64,000 nt of DNA from Symsagittifera roscoffensis. Taxonomy: Eukaryota; Xenacoelomorpha; Acoela; Convolutidae. Numbering within the stretch: position 1 is the first letter of the stretch; every line of letters starts with the position of its first letter. The stretch lies in contig NC_087066.1 of assembly GCF_963678635.1 (NCBI RefSeq), positions 14,549,171-14,613,170 on the forward strand. Direction: 5' to 3'. The position numbers were made by a program, and so were the translations under genes. The notes below the pieces were generated by a model that had not been told where the DNA came from, searched no databases, and saw only the letters and a program-made list of their open reading frames with translations. This document shows, one piece after another, positions 12,401-23,439 of this stretch.

Positions 12401-15400
12401 TTATAATCGGTTATGATGGATTGTCTTGACAGAAGTAATCAATATCAGTGCCAAAAACAATGAAATATTCCTGATAAAAATGGATTATAATATTTTTTGT
12501 ACCCAAAAAACATCGATTATAATGGCAATATAATCAATTTCGTGGTCTAAATTTTAAATCGTTAATGGCTTATAATGATTTTTTTCCATTAGAATCTATA
12601 AGAATCAATGGGCGCTAGGTACGGGCAGTCACTTAGGAAATCAGAGTCAAAACATTTCAAATCAAATATTTAACTAAGCAAACTTTCCTTGTGTCATTTT
12701 ATACAGAGTTTTGTTTCCTGGCAAACCAAATCTGGTGCAAACATTCGTTTTAGCAAACTAAGGTTGACAAAAAAATAAAGAAAAATAAAATAAAATATTT
12801 TCATCTGGAGAAAGCTACAGTTTTTATCGTACCTTGAACTCAGTCGACTGGGGAAAGCTCTGATCCTCGCTAGTGATGAGGATGATTTGCGCCATGATGA
12901 GAGCGATGCAGATATTGGCCCTCTCGGGTAAATCAGAAGGATCTATCCACAGCACAGCCCAGCTAAAAATAGAAACAAATGTTGATTCTGAAACCATGTC
13001 GTTAAATGTTATTGTCGTTTTTTTTTCGAGCCATGAGTAGTTCATGACTACGTTTGCAAACCATTTCAAAACCAGATCTGCAAATCAATTGATGGTTTTA
13101 AAAAGATGGAGGGTGTGAAAAAAATATTTGTATTCATTTCAACTTCTTGCTTTATTTTAAGGTTAAAAATTGCTATTTTGTTTATGATAATGTACAATCA
13201 GAGCATTTGGTTCATGAAGTTGATAAAGATTGGGTATTTGATTTGTATGCATATTAAATAAGGTGAGCAAATGAATAAGAAAAACAAAGCAAACGATTTT
13301 AAGAAAAAGTAAATACAGTGATCAATTTTAAATTAAAAAAGACGCTAAATTTCAATATACATGCTGAACTAAAGTATTCTTCACAAAAAAAAAACCTTTA
13401 TGGCTTGATTTTTTTGGTGTATGAGTATCGCAAAACTGCTTTTGTGAAAAACTTTTACTTCATATCATGAACAAAATTTTTAGACTTTGTACGTTTTTTT
13501 TTCCGGAAAATTCAGATCAGCAATGTACGAGAGCTTTATTGTAATAAAAATCGATTTGAAAAACATTTTCAGCGTTTGTGACTATATTTGAAACAAGACT
13601 GACCGTAATATCGCTAAGCCTTGGAATGTTTAAATTAGCTTTTTAGACCATTTAGCTAGTTTTAGATGAATTTTGAATTATTTCTGAGCCGGGTTGTACT
13701 GCCGCCATCAACGAGCTAATGAAAAACTGTAAAAACTGACCGGGTTTTGGGTATCAGAAAACAACAAAATGGTAATATGCACCACACAATAAATCGCAAA
13801 ACTTTTTGCATCCGTAATTGCAAATTTTTTCTGAAAGCTTTTTGGAATGGAATTCAAAGACAAACATCAAAGATTAGATACATAAATGAATGTTTTTTTG
13901 TTTCATATTTAAAGTTTATGAAACCTTCTATTTTCAAAATTGAATTTAAACAACTAATTCGACCCTCTTGTTAATGAATTTAAATTACATATGTCGGCTT
14001 AGATTTGGTTATGTAGGTTTAGTTATACAAGAAACTGTTCAAATTAATTACATTGGCGAGATTTGACTAACCTCAGTACGGTTAAGACCATGTTTGGTAC
14101 GAAAAGGGTGAGAACATAGAACAATGGGTTTCGAATCATCCGCAAAACTAGAGCATGTTCCATATAGTATGTAAGATTCTCATTTCCAGCGGAATGACTT
14201 CTGAAATCTCTCGCGTAATCGAGATCGTTAAACCGTAAGTTACCAATGATTTGATCTGGCTTCATAGAGAACTGTTGCTCAATATTTTTGATCATTGCGT
14301 CTATGTCGACATCAATTTTGTAGACACCAATCAAAATCTGAAACAATTTTTTTTTTTTTTTCATTGTTTGTAAGTATGTTTTTCAAACTTTCAGTTTAAA
14401 ATTGTTTAAATCAAACTGTTTCTCTCACTTCAGATATGAAAAAAACTATTTTGCCGTTTGTGTTTCAATGACTTAGCTATCCCAAACTAGCTGATTAAAA
14501 AACTTCATAGTTTTCAGACTCTTAGAAAAAAGTTTTTTGATAACTATTTATAAGGTCGACTGTGTATGACCGAAATGTCGAAAAGATTTGAAAAACGATA
14601 ATTTGCTCACTATAAATCAATTTAGTGCTAACAAAAATTCAAAATGCTTCAATAACATAAATTCATTGTTAAAACATTCAATTCAGAAAAATTTGATTAC
14701 GCTTTTCAGTCGCACTTACGGCGCATTTGTGCTGATCAAATGGGAAAAACAGCAAATCCATTTCGCACGAGAAAGTGTATCGTCCAAATTTAGACACATG
14801 AACTTCTCCATTCCTTCCCAGGAACACCTTACTGCTGGCTTTTGATTCTTCAACTGAGACTAATGGGTCAAAAACGAGGTCCGGCTGCCAGATATTTTCC
14901 AAAAAATCAGCTTTGAATTCTAACTCAGATGAATACGTCCAACTTTCCTGACTGATGGAAAGATAATCTCGCAAGCAAGGATCATTCCATTTCGCCTAAA
15001 AAACGGTTTAAAACTTATCACATACTACATTATTTTATAAAAAAAAATCGCAATTCTGAGAAAATTTCACAACTTTTTTCATGTTTTCATTTTTTTCTTT
15101 ATAAAATTGAAACCTATTCAATGAAACTTTGTTGCTTTAAACAACGAAATGCTAATGAATGAGCTGACAATATTCAAGAAAAAAGTTTTCAATCACAAAT
15201 TGGAGAAAAAACTTGAAGAAAAATCTACTTAGTACTGAAAAACTTAGGGTGTTATTGTTCTGACCACTTGACCAAGGCTTTTTTATTCTCTTTTCTAAGT
15301 TTTTTAAACAAGTAATTGAGGTCAACTGTGGGAACACGTTAACGTTTTTTTTAACCGCGATTCGATTGCCAAAAAAAGCCTCACTTTCGAAAAAACGGAG

Positions 15401-16315
15401 TCTAAGTTTTTCCGTTTTCAGATAAATTTGTGTGCGGATTGGACAAGTAGCTTACTTAATTTCTCGCTTTAAGTTAAACCAGCAATCAAAGTTCCTAATT
15501 TGCTTTTATTTGTTTAATTCAAGCCCCTACCTTCACCTAGAAAAAAAAATCACAGAAAAAAGGCATTTGTTCGATTCTTTTTATCTGAAAACTGCTTTGC
15601 TCAGATATTATGGTGGGAAACTAGAAATCATGGCAACTAGGTATCTTTGTTTTGATAAAGACTTGTCGCAGAAAGACGTCGTAACTGAATTCAACAAAAA
15701 CTTTGGACGGCAAAAAACAATCTTTAATGAGAACCATTAGCTACAGTTTATGACAATTCTCACAAATTTGTTTTTTCTGATTCTTCTTCTACCAGAACAA
15801 GATAAATTTTTGCCAGAAGAGCCCAAAATTTCATCGTTTTAGATATCACTCTGAGTTTTAAATTTTCAATATTTTAAAAAAAAAACTCAAAATAGGCTGG
15901 GTCGCAAAAAGAAAAAAAAACAAACAAACAAAAACTATATTGAACAGATCAACTTTTTGTTTTAAATACTAAAAATCTCACTTTCTCTTTTCCACTTATC
16001 GTTATGATTAATTAAAGTAGAAAGAAACCATACCGTTACTATTGCATCAAAAGAGAATATTTTCTCAATCTCAGAAACTGTTCGCATTTTCTCAATGTGG
16101 AATCCAAACGTCAATTTAGGCTTCTCCGGCTGCATGTATTTGTTGTAATCAGCCTTGTATTTCGGAGAGTGGGTGGTGAAACTATCCGGATTTAATGAGA
16201 CACTTCTTCTTTTCGGATTGTTTTTCATTGAAGAAAGAGACTCGTTTTTATCAGCAAGTAAATAAGAGTAACTAAGAATAAAAATGAAACAAAAATTAGT
16301 CAAATTTGCAAACAT
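9448..16315 (-). CDS. Cys-loop pentameric ligand-gated ion channel subunit, copy 1 (six exons, 460 aa)
   Basis: Exons in transcript order: 16315-16034, 14995-14720, 14337-14072, 12962-12833, 10089-9913, 9699-9448. All join with GT-AG sites and consistent phases (0,0,2,0,0), giving 460 codons plus stop. Residues 1-20 form a signal peptide. The extracellular domain has the W-x-D motif (KWND, 96-99) and the Cys loop (C171-C185, 13 residues between, with FPFD). Membrane helices lie at about 257-281, 290-306, 322-345 and 423-446. The TM1-TM2 link SWAVLW resembles prokaryotic-type channels such as GLIC. The -2' to 0' residues are P-E-R; glutamate at -1' is usual for cation selectivity. Position 9' is M298 and 2' is N291. 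No vicinal cysteines occur in loop C, so a classical nicotinic alpha role is unlikely. The agonist is unknown. An in-frame TAA just upstream fixes the ATG. The M3-M4 loop is short. No frameshift is seen. Confidence 0.88.
10450..10575 (+). mobile_element. Fragment of the hAT MITE family in intron 4 of channel copy 1
   Basis: A diverged piece of the interior of the element at 1548-1976, recognisable by the GGTGCCAATATAAACTAAC..GGGAGCGCGCACC block. Both termini are missing. Confidence 0.6.
10849..12634. mobile_element. Foldback element inside intron 4 of channel copy 1
   Basis: The outer ends pair (about GCACCCAGCGCTCAT at 10857-10871 against the complement of ATGGGCGCTAGGTACGGGC at 12608-12626). 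Both ~240-bp arms are filled with ATTATAATCGATTA-type words in opposite orientation. The equivalent intron in channel copy 2 is only 467 bp against 2743 bp here, so this insertion probably postdates the duplication. The loop contains a C-rich stretch (11985-12185), which explains the proline-rich open frames. Confidence 0.6.
11271..11331. repeat. Hairpin-forming inverted repeat
   Basis: TGTTCTGAATTCCTAGC (11271-11287) is followed after 27 bp by GCTAGGAACTCAGAACA (11315-11331), its near-perfect reverse complement. It lies within the foldback element's loop. Confidence 0.75.
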
Positions 16316-17041
16316 TGTTTCCGGTTAGTTGACGCAAATTGGAAAAAATGGATTAGAAAAACAGGGAGAAGGACCAAAATAACGACCTGTTGTTGATCAG
16401 AAGTATAGATAAGCTGTTCTAACAAACTTCTTCTAGTTTAATAATTTTTGAAAAAACAGTGCTGTGGTATACATCAGGAGTTTTTCAGAAATATAACTGC
16501 AATAAGCAGTTTCACATCAAATGATGACATAAATCCAGGGCAAAAATTTTGAATTATAAGAAATTAAAATGAATCAATGAAGTTTAATTTCAAGATGCTG
16601 TTTTTTTAGTTAAAATGTATAAATACCATGTGATTTTGATTTACTAGTTTACCAACAACCTCTCCATCGCTCTCAGTCCAGTCCTGGAACCTGATAGACA
16701 AAATTTTAGAAATGTTATGTTTCCAAAATTTTTTAAATTGAAATTAAAGGAACCAACTGTTTCGCCTCTTTCATCGGGAAGTGGAAGCTAATCTAAGTTT
16801 TCTCGGTCTAGACTAAGAAAGATATGAAGCTAATCTAAGGTTTTCAAACAAACGTTAAGATTTAAATCGGTGAAACGTAAAGTTTAATGGCCATACTTGC
16901 TTGCCCACTAAACGGTATATTACGCTCAAAATAATTCATTTCTTTACTCATTTCTTTATTGCTTAGCAAATTTCAAGAATTAGAAAACTAGGAATCATTT
17001 CTAACTTCAACAACTCTTAACACTGTTTACTTATTCAAATC

Positions 17042-17130
17042 TGACGATTTCGGGTCTTATCTGAGTAAATCACTCTTTTTTGATTCTCGCATTAGTTATG
17101 CAACATAAATCTTTTAACTACTTTTGAATA
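17042..17130 (-). promoter_or_regulatory. Conserved noncoding block upstream of channel copy 1
   Basis: This block, about 730-815 bp upstream of the start codon, aligns closely with 33658-33745 upstream of copy 2 (shared words GACGATTTCGGGT, TTATCTGAG, CTCTTTTTTGATTC, ATCTTTTAACTACTTTTG). Flanking and intron sequence has diverged much more. A shared promoter or enhancer, or an untranslated first exon, are the likely reasons. This is inference from conservation between two paralogues only. Confidence 0.4.
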
Positions 17131-17190
17131 AACTCAACCCAAAATCTCTAACTTGAATCTTATCACTTCATCAGTAAGAATAATATCGTG

Positions 17191-17192
<2 letters not shown>

Positions 17193-17235
<43 letters not shown>
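17193..17235. repeat. (TA)n microsatellite
   Basis: About 21 uninterrupted TA units. The aligned site in the duplicate (about 33810) has only about five units, so this tract expanded in copy 1. Confidence 0.95.
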
Positions 17236-17237
<2 letters not shown>

Positions 17238-17589
17238 TAGTTTTTCTATTTGAACTCTCGTAAAAGATTTTCTCACGAATGGTTCATGGATTCGAGTTTT
17301 CCGTTTTTGATTCGCCACTTTTCAACCAAATTTTTTTTAAAACAATGCAAGAGTTGTCCATTGATTTTTTGAGAAACTTGAGATTTATATACCAATTGTT
17401 TGTTTATTTGATAGTATATACTTGAGCACTGAACAAACTCAGATGTTTTAGTGTTTTCTTCTTCTTTTTTAAATTTTAATAAAATTGGGCAAGCAAAATT
17501 AAAGACAAAAATTTGATTTAAGATTTTCACTACTGATGGTCCATTTTTTATGTGAACTTATTAACACACTTTACCCTCGTAGTTAATCT

Positions 17590-18310
17590 TAATCCATTCT
17601 ATTTGGTTTGATTGATTTGATTTTTAAAATGATCCCGGAAAATGATACCAGGTCAATTTGAAGCAAATACTAGGAAAAAAGGTTTATACGCAATTTCAGT
17701 TGCCGCTTTCAACTGTTCTTTTTCTCATTGGTTTTGAATTTTAAAAGTTGAGTGCGGGTGCATCTACCTTTATTCAAAAGACTCCACGAAAACCCACCCA
17801 GATCTGAAACCTGGTATTAATAAGTTCAAATTGAGCAGTAAACAATTCAATGAGCATACCCTGCCTAATTTGTAGCTAGACAAGAACAAAAAGTGAGTTT
17901 TAATTTCAAAATTTGGCTCTTATGGCTCCAAAATAGAGAAAGCGGCATTTTCATCAAAGAACAAGGTTTAAAAAAGAGCATTTGGTTAAAGTTAATGGCG
18001 CATTATTATCCCTCAGATGACGATTCTTCAAAGTTCATAAAATACATAAATAGAGGAGAATCCCTCATGCACGAAATACCGAATGCGCGAAAACTTTGTG
18101 ATCCGATCAAAGCTCAGAAATTAAAAATTCGGAAGAATTAGGCGATATATTTAGTCAGCTTTGGTTGGGCATTGGTCGGTTGAGCATGTTAGCGCATTCA
18201 GCCCTTCGCGCAATAGAATAACTTCCTTTCTGTTAACAACTGACAAGGGGCATTTTATTAGAGCATGCCAGACTAAATCAATCTTCTAACAGCTTGTATT
18301 GTATCTAACA
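17590..18310. other. Segment present only in duplication copy 1
   Basis: The alignment between the two duplicated segments breaks at about 17585 and resumes at about 18325 (34225 in copy 2). The extra ~0.7 kb includes an 82-codon open frame on the plus strand (17893-18141) with fairly ordinary amino-acid composition but no recognised family, no visible splice partners and no terminal repeats. It may be an insertion in copy 1 or a deletion in copy 2. Confidence 0.45.
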
Positions 18311-18844
18311 TTCCTTTTGCAGATCGCTGCTCTAAAATATCTGGCCTTGCAATGACACCATCTTTGCCAGCTATCTTTCTGCAGAACTCTGATCTTAAAA
18401 ACAAATCAATGCACGCGAACAAAAGGAAAAAGGTCGTTATTCTCTGAAGAATTCCTTTTTCTTTTTCAACCTGTGTTTAGACGTAGATTTGTCACGAGCT
18501 CCATTTTGAACCATTTTAGGCCGCTCTTTAATCATAACTAACTCTTAGAAAAGTTTCTGCAAAACAAAGAAATTTAATCATATTAACTACTAATACAAGA
18601 AAATTTAATTCAATTGTCGAACAAATGTTTCTATTTTAAAAAAGTGACTATTCGAGAAACCCAGATTCGACTCATAAAAAACTGTGTCGTTGTTTTGACA
18701 AATGTTTAAACGACAAAATGTCAAATCGGACCCGTACCGAAGTTTCTCAGATAAAAATAGATTATGTTGAGAAAATATTGCCAAAAATGTTGCCATTATA
18801 ATTGATTATGTGTAACCAATATATCCACTAAAATCTATTTTTAT

Positions 18845-19045
18845 CTCCACATAATCTCAACAAAATCTATTTTTTCGCCCTGAAATCGCCATGAAATTGC
18901 AATAAAATTGATTGCTTTTGCCATAAAATTGCAATAAAATCTATTGTTTTCGCCGTAAAATTGCAAAAAAATCTATTGTTTTTGCCATAAAATCGCAACA
19001 AAAACTATTGCTATCGCCATAAAATTGCAATAAAATCTAGCACCC
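18845..19045. repeat. Minisatellite, ~38-bp unit
   Basis: Four to five tandem copies of a unit like GCCATAAAATTGCAATAAAA followed by TCTATTGTTTTC. It ends just before the dispersed repeat that starts at 19078. Confidence 0.8.
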
Positions 19046-19077
19046 AAAAAATTGACTATGTTAACAAAACAAAATAG

Positions 19078-19600
19078 ATTATTGTTCCGACTTTCGATAC
19101 GAAAACAACGGAATATTTGTGCTCGGGGTGGGTTTTTTTTTTCTTCAGACAAATTTCGACTTTTTAACTAGCCATTTTTGACGGAATTTTTTTATATCAT
19201 TCGAAAGCTATTGTTGTCCTGAGCTTATATTTGAAAAGATATTTCACCTGTGATCATTTTTCGTGAAGTTATGAGGGTTTAGAGATTGCCATTTTGACCA
19301 ATTTGGGACAATTAACGCGCGATATAATTCGCGCTATTAACGCGTAAGCGGAGATTTAATCCGTCTTAGAAATCGTTCCAAATTAATTGGAAGAAGCTTA
19401 TTTGCCATAATTGATTTGTTACAAGGAGCGAAACTTATCCTTTTGTACTTTATATGGCGTGTGGGGGGATGATTTTCATAAAAAATTTCAAATTTTAGAT
19501 ATATTTTTTTTTCATTTTTATTACATTTTATTAAACATTAAAAGGCAGTCGGATTATTCAGGGCTTCGCCCTGATACGAGCAGTCTTGTATTGTTTAAAA
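19078..19600 (+). mobile_element. Dispersed repeat R1, copy 1 (candidate Helitron-like non-autonomous element)
   Basis: It starts near TTGTTCCGACTTTCGATACG and ends near GATACGAGCAGTCTTGT (about 19579-19595). Two further copies lie at 20416-20785 (same orientation) and 52640-53186 (inverted). Just before the end sits a perfect 6-bp hairpin, CAGGGCTTCGCCCTG (about 19559-19573). A short GC-rich hairpin close to the 3' terminus and the lack of terminal inverted repeats are features of Helitron-type elements, but the terminal CTRRT is not seen. No protein is encoded. Confidence 0.55.
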
Positions 19601-19675
19601 ATTGATTTTTCTCTTCTTAAAAGCATGCTATTTGAAAACAGAAAACAAAAATTGAATTCAAACCAAACGACACAA

Positions 19676-19815
19676 ATCATGAAAATCATCAATATAAACT
19701 AGATTTTGAGCTCAAAATATGCAACAAATATATAGAAAAACATCATTGTAAATCAGATTTTGGTCAAAAACATATAAAACAAATGAAAAAAATGGTCAAT
19801 ATAAATCGAGTAAAA
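19676..19815. repeat. Short tandem repeat, ~60-bp unit
   Basis: Three diverged units of the form ATCATCAATATAAACTAGAT followed by TTTGAGCTCAAAATATG. No gene seen. Confidence 0.6.
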
Positions 19816-20415
19816 ATATGTGCAAAAGTCATTGAGTAAGACAATTTTGACCCAGTCTAACGATTTAACCCCTATTTTCTACCTCATGTCCGTCTTACCA
19901 TGGACCAAGTGGCCACTGTTCTGCCATCTGCTTTTCAATCTTGACTCTAGCTGGTCGTGTGAAGCATACCATGATTCAACTACAGTAAATCAAGTAGAGC
20001 CTCAGACCACAAATCTCACAACATCCACATATTGAACAACTTCGTCCAACCGGGAGCAAATATGCAGTATAGACACCGCAGATCAATTAAGATGAAAACT
20101 GTTTAAAATTTGATGTTCATTCAAACCTTCATTAATAATCATTCGACTAAGTAGTTGCACGAAGTGTTTGATTGAGTAGGCCCATGTCAAGGCACATCTC
20201 AAAGTACCCAATTTTTAGAGAAAATAAAACGAAAATAAAAGATTGCTTTTTTAGCTGGAAGTCATTGTTTGTAAGTTCAAAGAGTGCTTAAACTTTTGTC
20301 TTGAAATTGAACAACAATACTGTCAAAGTTTACCACAACTGACAGTTTCAAACAAAATGCGCTTCTGCACTATGATTCCGAATAGAACTGTGGAATTTAT
20401 GCAGATAATCGAACG

Positions 20416-20785
20416 CATTTTTGTTCCGACTTTCGATACGAAAGTAACAGAATATTTGTGCTCGGGTAGGTTTTTTTTCTTCAGACAAATTTCGACTTTT
20501 TAACTAGGCATTTTTGACGGAATTTATTTAGATGATTCAAAAGGTATTGTGGTCCTTAACTTAAACTTCAAAGATAAATCACCTGTGATCATTTTTCGTA
20601 AAGTTGTGGCGGTTTAACGATTGCCGTTTTGGCCAATTTGGGACAATTAGCGCGCGATATATTTCGCGTTATGCACGCGTAAGAGGAGATTTAATCCGTC
20701 TTAGAAATCGCTCCAAATTGGCTGAAAGAAGCGTATTTGCCATAATTGTTTTGTTACAAGGATACGAACAGTCTTGTTTTATTTT
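20416..20785 (+). mobile_element. Dispersed repeat R1, copy 2
   Basis: Aligned with 19078-19600 from TTGTTCCGACTTTCGATACG to ACGAACAGTCTTG. It lacks the ~150 bp before the 3' end of copy 1, including the terminal hairpin. The open frame across it (20604-20945) is not conserved in the other copies, so I do not call a gene. Confidence 0.7.
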
Positions 20786-21058
20786 CGGAGGAGCAAAAAC
20801 AATAACTTCGATCGTCGAATTATCAAGAAACCTATCTGGGCAACAAAGTAACCTTTGTAAATTTTACAAATTTCTACTCTGTAATTTTCTTAACTTGGTT
20901 TCTGATAAAAAAAATGGTAAGCTTAATTGTAAGGAGATAACTTGACAAACAATGTTGAAACGGAGCCAAAATAGATACCCATACTGCTTTTCTGTTTTTC
21001 ATATTAACGGACTTTTATAGGGTTGCTTTAGGATTTTTTTAATTGAATCAGAATCAAC

Positions 21059-21458
21059 CAGGAGCGGATCTAGGATTTTCTCGAGGGGGGGGCGGATTTT
21101 CAAAAAAATTTTGAAAAATTTGTCGACCTTTTTTTTAGGTCGAGCAAAGTGAATTTCCGAAGCTCTCCCCCAAAGTACTAAAAAGACCCTGATTTGGTAA
21201 AAATTTGAAAATCAGGCCAAAAAAGGCGTTTTTAGGCACTTTTTGGAAAATTTTGATAAAAAAATCGCATTTTGCGCCGCGCGCTCCACCCTCAAAGTTA
21301 GTATATATTGGCAAAAGGCGTCTTTAGAAATTTTTCAGGCTCCGTCACCAAATATAGATATCTCAAAATTGAACAAAGGGGAGACCCTTTGAGTCGGCAG
21401 GGCGTCGAATTCATGAGGAAGAGGGGGGGACGCCCCCTCCCCCCCAAATCCGCTCCTG
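21059..21458 (-). mobile_element. hAT-type MITE, second copy, inverted
   Basis: 400 bp, beginning CAGGAGCGGATCTAGG and ending ATCCGCTCCTG, flanked by GAATCAAC (21051-21058) and GAAGCAAC (21459-21466), a 7 of 8 match for the target duplication. Its interior aligns in reverse with the element at 1548-1976 (GCGCGCTCCACCCTCAAAG, then AGTATATATTGGC). The open frame 21308-21538 is incidental. Confidence 0.85.
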
Positions 21459-22909
21459 GAAGCAACTGTGATTTTGTGCAAGAAAACAGAAGCTCAGTTC
21501 AAGCTGAATTGCTAAAAAAAAATATCAAGCAGACATAAAGCAATGAAGAAACAATTTTGCCAAAACAAAGGGTTACTCAATTTACAACAGCAGACACACA
21601 TACGTTTTTTAATTTTTTTTTGAAAGCGCAGATTAAGAGCAGTTAAGTGAAACAACCCAACTTGAATTTAAAATTGATCGAATACTTTTGTTTGCATTTT
21701 TGCCCTCACTGGTTAGAAAAAATTTTGGTAAATTTGCAATCAAGTTTCATTTCGTGGAAACCTACTCCGGATTTCTTCTATTGAGCACTTTCTCTGCAAA
21801 AAGTTGAGGAGCAAAAAATAGATTAAAGAGCCAAAAATTCAAGCCAATAAAATGTAAAAAAATATATTTGACTGATTTTCTAGAGTAAATTCAGTCGACA
21901 TCACATCAGAATTGTTTTTGAGAGCAAATACTCTACTTTTGTGGATTTGAAAACCCAATAAAGACTCAGTTGTATTGCTTCCACCAGAACTTGAGCTATT
22001 TAACCAGCAGAAAATTTAAATTAGTCTTTTTTCTACTTCGATGCTTTAGAAGCATAAATTGAGCAAGGATTGCGGTATTGCGTATTAAGAAACTTGTTAA
22101 AAAAGTTTTTTTTTCAGTTACATTTGACTACAAAAGATACTTTTAATAATTAGAAAGAAAGAAATGCATTAGAGCTCACTAACTTAAAACTCCACCAGAA
22201 ATTCTTAGAAATTGATACTTAACAAGCGGTTGAAAAATTGGATTTTTTGAAATGATGGTTTCCAAATTGTGAACCATCGCTCATATGAGAATTGCTACTA
22301 AGAATTGCAATTTTGTTTCAGTTGATTGTATTGTTGATATTTTCATTTTAAGAAATTTTTGGATACATTTTTAGGTGATTATATAGTTGAGATTTCGTTT
22401 TTGAAACCCACCAAAGTTATATCACTTAATCAAGATCTCATTTTGTACAGTGCCATTATGAGTCAATACCCTTCTTCAAAAGTAGATGGTAAACATTTTC
22501 ATTTGAAGAATCATATTTCTTTTTTTTTCTTCATTTCCGTCAAATAGCTGTAGATTCAAGTTGACCTGCATCCCTAACTCGTACATCGACTTACAAGACT
22601 TAATTTGTTTTCCCGAAAAAAAACTTTTGGCTTTTCTTTTAGAAAACGGAAAACTTGAACTTCGGTTACAGCGTATTATTTTCAATTGGCACGTGACGTC
22701 ATAATCACAACGTGACGTGATGCACCGAGACTGATTTTTAACTATGCTATGATAATTTTTCAATAACATTGATTATATAGGGACTTTAATTGAAAGTAGA
22801 AAAGAATCAAATGATTCAAATAAAGTGCGTGCTCAAGTACAAGTGATCTAACGATCCAATAGAAATAAACTGCAAAAGAAACGAAGGGTCAAATAACTCT
22901 CTTTGTAGT

Positions 22910-23019
22910 AGTTAGAACATAGTTGAAAGATTCCCGAGGGAAAAAGAGCCCAGCCCGAGGACACGAAGTGCCCGAGTGCTGTTCTTTTGCCCGAGGCCAT
23001 CTTCAACTATGTTCTAACT
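22910..23019. mobile_element. 110-bp palindromic MITE
   Basis: AGTTAGAACATAGTTGAA at the left end is matched by its exact reverse complement at 23002-23019. The loop is GC-rich with repeated CCCGAGG words. The whole would fold into one hairpin. Confidence 0.8.
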
Positions 23020-23119
23020 GTTGAAGAGTATGCTTTTGCTCTTTCTGAGGGAAAATGCCGGAAAATTGTGAAAGAGCCCGGAAAAAGTGCGCGAAACTAT
23101 GCAAATGATTGAAAACAAA

Positions 23120-23290
23120 TTACAGTACGATACCAGGACAAACAGTGATACAAAAACAACAGTACTGTAACAATACTGTTCCAGTACTGCAACAGTACTG
23201 CCTTTGTTGTTTCACTCGGTTTTTCCTGGAACAGTACTGAAAAAAATATCTCAGTGGTTTTATTCTGAAACAGCACTGTTTTTTACTGGC
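23120..23290. repeat. Cluster of CAGTACTG palindromes
   Basis: About eight copies or near-copies of the octamer palindrome CAGTACTG within 170 bp (for example AACAGTACTGTAACAATACT). It looks like a local short-repeat expansion. Confidence 0.7.
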
Positions 23291-23439
23291 AGATCAATCC
23301 GGGAGTTGTAACTGTTAAAATTTTATGTTTAAGTTAGGAATCATTTTTTTGCGCTGTCACTGAATTGTTACGCTATTATGATAAATATTTGTCTAACATG
23401 TTCATTTTGGCCCCTCTGTCTACCAAATGGAACATAATT

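Larger units (their letters stand above)
9205..18487. repeat. Segmental tandem duplication, copy 1
   Basis: Sequence alignable to 25660-34410 in the same order and orientation: the 3' flank (TATAGTCTCCATTTC at 9214 and 25668), all six channel exons, parts of the introns, the 5' flank, and a block around 18335/34245 (GGCCTTGCA..TGAC, GCCAGCTATCTTT). Exons are far better conserved than introns, so the duplication is old and the coding parts are under constraint. Confidence 0.85.

Noticed and set aside
14996-16033. A missing small exon between channel exons 1 and 2
   Set aside because: I first expected the extra exon found in nicotinic receptors. The direct join FDAIVT to AKWND already gives the normal W-x-D spacing, phases fit, and no conserved splice-bounded frame is shared by the two copies in this intron.
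20604-20945. 113-codon open frame as a gene
   Set aside because: It overlaps dispersed repeat R1, and the frame is not kept in the other two copies.
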